Assembly: GCA_018806985.1 (NCBI GenBank)
Contig: JADANN010000262.1
Coordinates: forward strand, 1 to 64,000
Direction of reading: 5' to 3'
Length of the DNA stretch: 64,000 nt
From: Angiostrongylus vasorum
Taxonomy: Eukaryota > Nematoda > Chromadorea > Rhabditida > Metastrongylidae
The notes beneath the pieces are model-generated. The model saw only the letters and a list, made by a program, of their open reading frames with translations. It was not told where the DNA came from and did no database searches. Position 1 is the stretch's first letter, and each line of letters opens with the position of its first letter. Below, piece after piece: positions 57,196-64,000 of the stretch. The position numbers were made by a program, and so were the translations under genes.

Positions 57196-58960
57196 TCATC
57201 CATGGTGGTGATCTGCTTAAAAGATGGTGAAGTGTGTGAAGTCCATTTCGAAAACCTAAAATCGTTTCCATTTGCTAATTCAAATGGTTGACGTTAGCCA
57301 CGAATATGTGCGCTCATCGTTTGGATGGTCGTCCGAGAGGACGCTTATTTATTAGCTTGGAGTTCATTCCAGCTTTGTTTTCGTCCACCTCTCATCTGTT
57401 CTTCTTATCATGTGACCGGTCCAACAGTTTCGCTATCGTTGTTTATTCTCCTGGACCGATGCAGGGTAGTCTCTGTAATCAGAGACTCAGAGAAGTATGC
57501 AGCTCGATTTGTTCGCCTTCGCACCATGAGTTGCTTACGAACTAAGTCTTCGCATTATTTGTGCGAGTTCAATCTTTTTTTTCCCATTCCAATGAGTTCA
57601 CTGGGCATCGTCGCTGGTTCACCGGCACTCCTCGAAAAAAGTGACGATGTCGTCCGCTGGAAGAAAATTTGATAATAATTCTGCATCAATACGTATGCCT
57701 TTTTTCACTCCAAGCGAGTGACTTTATCATCCACCGCAGTGCAGCACTAAACAGCCTTACCGATATTGTGTCGCTTTGTCGAACTCTTTTTCCTATGGGT
57801 ATGGCAAGAGGTCGATGGAAAAGCTGTATTTCCGTGGTCCCAATTCCGACAACAATCAGATAGAGTTCTTATGTAGGATGAGTCCCCCTTCTTGGACGAC
57901 GAGTGACAGGAGTGCATTGGTTTCGACATTGTCAAACGCTTTTCCATGGTCGACAAAAGTCAGAACTAGGGGGTAAGGTGGTACTCCCTTTTCCCAACAA
58001 ACTCCCTGGATACGATTTGGATGTGGTCCATGCTGCAGAATCCTTGCCTGGATTCTGCTGTTGTGTCTCAGCCAATGTCCTTAATATGCGCGAAAGGATA
58101 GTCTTCGTGAGCAGCTTGTAGAATATACTGGACAAGCACATTGGGCGATAGTTACGAACATCCCTTTGTTCACACTTTTTTGTGAAGAGCGATCATGGAT
58201 CATGCGCGACATCCAGTGGTGGTCTGGGATGTTTTGCTTTTGAATGTAGGATATCTTTTGGGTTACCAGAAGCACGTGTAATTTGCGGGCACCAGCCTTA
58301 GGGAAATTAGGCTATTATCGACCGGAATATCGAAAGGACGACAGTTCTTTCCCAGCTTTTGGATGGATCGAATTTTCACACGAAGAAGGCAGTGATGAGG
58401 TCCAGCACAGAATCGAACAAGCACTGAGGTGTTAAAGAGGAACCATTTTCTGTTCGTCGAAACCTTATCAGTCTCCGGATGGGTCGTGCCCTTAGCAGAC
58501 TCGAAAAATGAATTCCCACGGAAGAGAGTTGCTGCGGGCAGGGCCCTTACAAGACGGCTACTATTCTCATTTCGTTCTCCTTCTTCGAATTTCCCTATTC
58601 TGTGTTCATTTCGTAGGCCGTTCTTAATTTGGCACTAAAGTTTCTAACAACGAATTTATACAAGGACTTCTCGTTGTGGTCTGCTTCTTCCACCTGGTTG
58701 TGGAACGCGTCTAGTTTGCTCCTATCAGCTGTACAAGATGGTAAGTAGTAAATGATGACATTAACTTTCTTTTTGAACCGGAAGTCAGACGCGAAGAATG
58801 GCCAGGGGAGGATTTCCCTTGAAGTGACTAGATAGGAAGAGATGAGTGTGCGATAACGTCAGCCCGTCCGGCATTTTGTAGGGGGAGTCTCCATTTTCCT
58901 CCACAAATGGCAAGGGTTCCGTCATCTAATTGACGTATATCGGTCTTCGTGCTCTTCGTC
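57196..58960 (-). mobile_element. RTE-type LINE, decayed
   Basis: Minus-strand RT blocks: CLSSIFYKLLTKTILSRILR (about 58130), a DHGKAFDNVE-like block near 57940, and HRKKSSTKRHNIGKAV region near 57780. It resembles the copy at 52130 in reverse. Confidence 0.72.
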
Positions 58961-59129
58961 ATTTATAAAACGATCACAAGGAAATTGATGTGATCAGCAA
59001 CCTCAAGAAAGAAGGGCGTAGGGATCGGGGTCTAATGAGACTATTCTGGCATTATAGGCGCAGAGCAGGAACCACTTTTCATGGTGTGTCGTGGGCATGC
59101 TCTTTGTTGAGGGCCTGCACATTTATGAC

Positions 59130-59275
59130 GAAATAAATATCGTCAAGCAGGGGCCGAGGCCACACGTAGAAAGGTGGAAGGCCTTCGCGTATGATGGATG
59201 CGAGGAAACGAATCGAACGCAAGAAATGCTGGAATCCGCAGAGTAGATACGAACAACGGGTCCTGCAAAGAATTT
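59130..59275 (+). repeat. Family B SINE, 3' half
   Basis: CGTCAAGCAGGGGCCGAGGC, GGATGCGAGGAAACGAATCG and ATCCGCAGAGTAGATACGAA. Confidence 0.6.
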
Positions 59276-59814
59276 GTTGAAATATGGTGTCACTCTGATA
59301 TCTTTTGCATAGAGCAAATCACCTGTATTTGACTATTAGGAAATTTTTGTAACAGTGATGTTAAATTTTTTGTTTTAATTAAACGGATTATTTTCGTATT
59401 TAATTTTTTAACTTTATCAATGAAAAAAATACGTATTGACGACCATATTTACTTAGTCAGTTTGGAATTCTTCAACAAGGACACAACTGTACTGTGATTT
59501 ACAACTATTGAAAATATCTAATCAATCACGAATCGACAAGTCAATTTTTCATCCAAAAAGGACGGTATGTTTTCCACTGATTGCAATCGGAAAGCGTAGA
59601 AATGTCATCGGATTACTCTATGCGTCTTCTTATTCATGGGTTACCCACCCTCAGGTTTTCTTCATGCAACATTAGGCTCATGATTTGTTATTCTACTGGT
59701 TAAAATATTATACAGTAAGTGGTCATTTGAGGAAGACACTTTTGTAAGAAAATTGCAATTTTTCTGATTGAACTGATAAAGAACGATATTTCTTTTGCCA
59801 AGATCGTCTTTCTG

Positions 59815-60015
59815 TTAACCTCGGCACTGATCAAATAATACTCTACGTTCCTGTTGAGCAAACACAAGGCGTTCCTTTATTCTTTATCACGGTAAAGCTG
59901 ACGCAAATTTCGTCTTCTTCAGAGCTTGGAAAGTACCTCCATGATAAAACAGAGAAAGTGATAAGCCAAAATCTCCGAATAAGACGAAATCCGCCGAAAT
60001 GTCAGCTTTACCGTA
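59815..60015. mobile_element. PLE terminal pieces, reverse then forward
   Basis: CTGTTAACCTCGGCACTGAT start and AAAGCTGACGCAAATTTCGT (reverse core), then GACGAAATCCGCCGAAATGT (forward core). Confidence 0.5.
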
Positions 60016-60242
60016 ATACAGGTATATTTCTCTCTTCTGCTGTCGAAAATTTTTTGGCAGACGTTTCTGCAGTTCAGCGAAAATTCAGCCAAATCGTCCC
60101 GTTGTAATACCAATTTGTCGACGTCACCAGTCTTTATTTTGGAAGCTCCGAATTGACTGACTGGTCTTATCGATTGAATTGATTTCAATGCCCAAGTGGT
60201 CGAAAGTTTCAAATTTGCGCCACTTGATTACCTTTTACCTCT

Positions 60243-60535
60243 GCAGACGCACATCTAGCGCAGTGATATGATGGTGGCCTACAATACATACGTGGTTGTT
60301 GGTTTAATCCCGCACCCATAGCTAACCAAGGCTTCTATTCATCTGGAATCCGCAAATTGGTAACGGATTTGTCTAGGAGGATAGCAACACTGAACTAATA
60401 CATTTATATGCCAGAGTAAGTCATTGTAAAGGCGAGATATGCATTAAATCACTTCTAACGATGTTTGATGAAATCGAATGCGTAGCGCATCCCCTAAGAG
60501 AATGACCAACGCCAAGCGCTCCATTCTTTTTATCT
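60243..60535 (+). repeat. Family A SINE, diverged
   Basis: GACGCACATCTAGCGCAGTG head, TGGTTTAATCCCGCACCC and the body. Confidence 0.6.
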
Positions 60536-60894
60536 CTTACTTCAGCTCACAGTGAAGCTTATTAATTGCAATGAAAACTATTAGAATTCATAGACTTTTA
60601 TAAATGGAAATAAAGTCTTTACCAGTTTCCTACCGTGAAGTTCCGGTTTCCTGCAGCTATGATTTCCTCTTCGCTCTTTTTTCGTAAAGGCTTGTATCTC
60701 ATATACGATCGAATGGACAAATTTTTATCCAACAAGACGCGATAAGATGACTTTTGTTCTTTGTCAGCTTTCCGCTAACTTTAGCCCTCATTTTATGAAT
60801 CAATGTTTTTCAAGTACCGCGTCAAGGAACTCAGAACTTTATGCTACCAAAGCCATATCCCGATGACCCTCCCTACGGTTTTCCGCAGAATCGT

Positions 60895-61256
60895 AGCTAG
60901 GAGGTGCTCCTAGTTGTCGAGCTGGTGATGTACAGCGAGAAGATTGGTCCCCTGGCAGGATCTCCTAAGCTGAGAAGGAGTCCGACGTTTCCATCAGGAA
61001 GCCTAGCTAAGAGTTAACCAATACCAAGATTCACCACCCTTCTGGTATCAAAGTCGCATGGTGGCAAATCTGTGATCCACAAGGGCTGCGACTGTCTATG
61101 GCGGTGAAGACCTGGTGCAGACATTGGCCAGGCTGACCTCGGGATTCCAGGGAACCACAATGGCTTAACCAGCAAATCTCCGAAAAAATGGAGATTATCC
61201 TGGGGCCCGCATAACCAGTGAGGACGGGCTTTCAAGTATCAAGTATCAAGTATATT
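60895..61256 (+). repeat. Family D element with tandem tail
   Basis: Complete copy ending GGGCTTTCAAGTATCAAGTA, a run of ATCAAGT units. Confidence 0.8.
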
Positions 61257-62210
61257 CCGATGACTCTTATACAGTTGTTCGGTTACAGCTGTACACAGAT
61301 TTTCCCAAATCCTCACATATCCCATTTATCGAAAATCCAGCCCGCGTGGCTGAATGGTTTTTTCGTTAAGTGATGATGATTCGTTTGCCTTGCTATCCAT
61401 CTATTCAACGAATTAAGCGATATGTTTCCGATCATTAACTATAATTCTATAATTTTATCTCATCAGGCGCTGAGAGACTTACTTGGACGTTGTGAGTAGT
61501 CCACCTCTTGATAGATGCTGTCTCTGGTTGAAATGATAACCCTACCTGAATGGTGATCAGCCACCAGTGAAGTTGAAACTTATGGAGCTGTCCGTAGACC
61601 AGTTAAGGAGGATTCCACGAGACGTAAAGCACAAAGCACGATGACTCTTAACGACAGAAACTCTTCACAAAGATCGTAAAACAAGAGCGTAATTCTCAGC
61701 GATTTCTTAAATCAAACAAAACTCTTCAGGTTACCTTGTCAGGGACAAAGAGATTTTTTACTGACGGCTGCTCGACTTGACGACCGACGACGGGACAAGT
61801 GATCAGTACTTAATAATAGTTCTCAATACCACATCTGCCATTGTAAAAGTCTATTCCACTGCTTAAATTTATATTCATCTTTGCCTCAAAGAGGTTTTAA
61901 AACATTGACGTTCGAGCTAAGAACTACAGATACGGTGCTGAGTTCTTTGAAGCTTAACATGCCGATGACAACAGAACTAATAAGGTGGAGATCTGTATCG
62001 CTAGCATATCACTCTGGTATCAGAAAGCAAAATTTTCATCCAATATATGATGATAATGAACAAAACAATGGAATACAGGGAGTCTTATTTAGCTTGCAAA
62101 GATAACACTTTGGCCCATTTTCTTCAACACCGTCATCAAACATAAATATTACCTGTAGGCTTCAACAATAGAGGTCGAATGTGCTTCACTGAAGATATGA
62201 CCATTTTCAA
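61257..62210. other. No firm gene
   Basis: A plus ORF at 61881-62105 has no splice sites or domain that I can recognise. Confidence 0.3.
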
Positions 62211-62214
62211 CAAA

Positions 62215-62985
62215 CTCGAAAGCTGAGAGACAGGCGAAGCGAAGGACCCGCATGGTGTGGTGGTGAGCGCATTATTCCTCGGAAAGGACAATAGCACGTT
62301 CGTTCCCCACCGCAGACACCTGCGGTCCGGAGTTTTGCAAATATCACAGCATACAAAAGTTATATTTCGCAACATACCCTGCCGTTAAAAAGAATAGGTA
62401 ATAAATATAAAGGTTAAGATTGTGATTATAACTATAGCCTCAGCTTAACTAGGTTCAATGCCGATTTGGGCTCCCCAGATCAATCCCGTTGACGGGTGAT
62501 TGCTGATGGCAAAAGATCGATAGAACTAGCTGAGAGACAGGCAAAACGAAGGACCCGCATGGTGTGGTGGTGAGCGCATTATTCCTCGGAAAGGACAATA
62601 GCACGTTCGTTCCCCACCGCAGACACCTGCGGTCCGGAGTTTTGCAAATATCACAGCATACAAAAAGTTATATTTCGCAACATACCCTGCCGTTAAAAAA
62701 GAATAGGTAATAAATATAAAGGTTAAGATTGTGATTATAACTATAGCCTCAGCTTAACTAGGGTTCAATGCCGATTTGGGCTCCCCAGATCAATCCCGTT
62801 GACGGGTGATTGCTGATGGCAAAAGATCGATAGAACTAGCTGAGAGACAGGCAAAACGAAGGACCCGCATGGTGTGGTGGTGAGCGCATTATTCCTCGGA
62901 AAGGACAATAGCACGTTCTTTCCCCACCGCAGACACCTGCGGTCCAGAGTTTTGCAATTATCTCAGCATTATAGAACCTCGAAAG
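62215..62985 (+). repeat. Tandem array of family E (about 2.5 units of 307-310 bp)
   Basis: GCTGAGAGACAGGC occurs at 62222, 62529 and 62839. The units are almost identical, including ACGGGTGATTGCTGATGGCA, the tRNA-like middle and GCAGACACCTGCGGTCC. Confidence 0.85.
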
Positions 62986-63184
62986 TTTTTTGTACTGACC
63001 TGGAGAACCTATAGCGACTTTCTGTGCGTCCCACGAATAATCTAGTGAAAGCTTTATATATGAGCATAAGAAATGCAGATAGTGAAGACCATGATGAGAT
63101 TGTAACATATGCCACTGTTAAATGTGGGAAAACACACTCCATTTACTAGATGTCCAGGATTTTTTTACGCAACCCGTCATCAAA

Positions 63185-63480
63185 TTATTATGCGCATCCC
63201 AGCACTTCTTGCATTCTATTAATTTCCCCCCGTTCATCGTTCGTCCACAAACGTCTTCGAACATTTCGCGTGTTGTTTCAGCTACTGCTTTAAGGTTTCT
63301 TCTTCTTCATGAATGTTTTAGAATGTTGATCAAGTCGATTCTCCTTCCAATTTTGGAGATGGCCGGGCTAAGATGTTCCTACGTCGACTGGGGTAAAGCA
63401 CTGGGGAGAAGGCCGAACTAGCGCTTTTGATTTCTGCTCGACGGTATCATTAATCGCTAACCACTACGGTACTCGTAACG
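63185..63480 (-). repeat. Family B SINE, reversed, diverged
   Basis: GCATCCCAGCACTTCTTGCA to CTACTGCTTTAAGGTTTC, ending in a tRNA-head-like CACTACGGTACTCG. Confidence 0.5.
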
Positions 63481-63714
63481 TCGAAGGTAGCACAACAAAT
63501 TTAGTAACAGTGTTTCAAATCGATAATAGATATTAAACCTAATTGATGATACTAAGACTGTTCATTCCTCTTGTCAAAATTTTCTCGGAAACATGTCAAG
63601 GTTGTGAAACACAACAGCCGAAGTCGCAACGATGACATCAAGTGTCAATTGTGCCCATCGTTTAGCAGTTTTTAGAAGCGTTATCTGTGGAAAAGGGCGC
63701 GTGTTGACCATGGA

Positions 63715-63985
63715 TTTGAAGTTCTCTTTAGCACACAGTAGATCGGCCACGGGTTCGATTCCTCGTCTTACAGTGAAGGCTTACCTAGCTTTACCTTCAT
63801 CCAAGCTCGGCAATTTGCTATAAAATTTATCTGGGAGGAGAGTAGCACAGATTTTATTCATCGCTAGATGAACATTAGCTATTTAACACGTCAGATATGC
63901 ATTCAATAAATTCTACGATAGATGAAAAAGCTGAAAGCACAACGAATACCGTAGGGATTGACCAACCCCGGAAGCTCTATCCTTT
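63715..63985 (+). repeat. Family A SINE, diverged
   Basis: CACGGGTTCGATTCCTCGTC keeps a canonical B box. The end reads GGAAGCTCTATCCTTTC. Confidence 0.6.
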
Positions 63986-64000
63986 CTAACTACGAAATTC

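Noticed and set aside
62215..62985. CRISPR-like array
   Set aside because: Units are 307-310 bp, repeated whole, with no short repeat and unique spacer pattern, and the DNA is eukaryotic.

Overview
The window looks like nuclear DNA of a nematode, most likely a strongylid (hookworm-type) worm. That is an inference from many small exons, TTTCAG-type splice acceptors, ATGs placed just after acceptor-like sites (as at trans-spliced starts), nematode-style gene families and a load of RTE LINEs, Penelope-like elements (PLEs) and tRNA-headed SINEs. There is no operon-like layout and no long ORF. Coding sequence is a few percent of the window, so most long ORFs here lie inside repeats.

Three multi-exon genes on the minus strand could be rebuilt by hand with consistent splice sites and phases. 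(1) 10110->3956 is a 7-exon, 334-residue type II membrane protein resembling GT11 fucosyltransferases but without the usual H-x-R-R motif. (2) 36381->28142 is an 8-exon, 365-residue cation diffusion facilitator of the manganese (DxxxD) type, with one GC-AG intron. (3) 44591->40288 is a 10-exon, 451-residue protein that appears to hold two diverged METTL24/Methyltransf_22-like domains in tandem. In each case the exon lengths add up to a multiple of three. A plus-strand von Willebrand A-like gene piece lies at 39231-39981, between genes 2 and 3. Less certain exons lie at 13560, 14347, 46397, 47481 and 47793-48140.

The rest is a layered repeat landscape. PLE pieces (RT with Y[IL]DD, then GIY-YIG, then a hammerhead-like core) occur at 1-1340, 1735-2290, 14640-16180, 20150-23480, 31790-33540, 36845-39230 and, as short terminal pieces, at 2640, 26780 and 59815. 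RTE remnants lie at 22083-23238, 24520-26790, 35635-35860, 52130-53610 and 57180-58960. Five repeat families recur: A (about 285 bp, tRNA head), B (about 390 bp, tRNA head), C (a B relative plus a unique tail), D (about 380 bp, 3' tail like that of the RTEs) and E (about 310 bp, fold-back ends). Several insertions are nested with readable target-site duplications, so the relative order of invasion can be read.

Layout: 1-2820 PLE/SINE; 2825-3955 no firm gene; 3956-10110 GT11-like gene with repeat-filled introns; 10150-28140 repeats with two orphan exons; 28142-36381 CDF gene; 36845-39230 PLE with nested inserts; 39231-39981 vWA piece; 40288-44591 METTL24-like gene; 44885-51170 repeats and orphan exons; 51170-51740 pyrimidine tract; 52130-64000 RTE and SINE copies with no firm gene. 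The genes show no obvious shared pathway.
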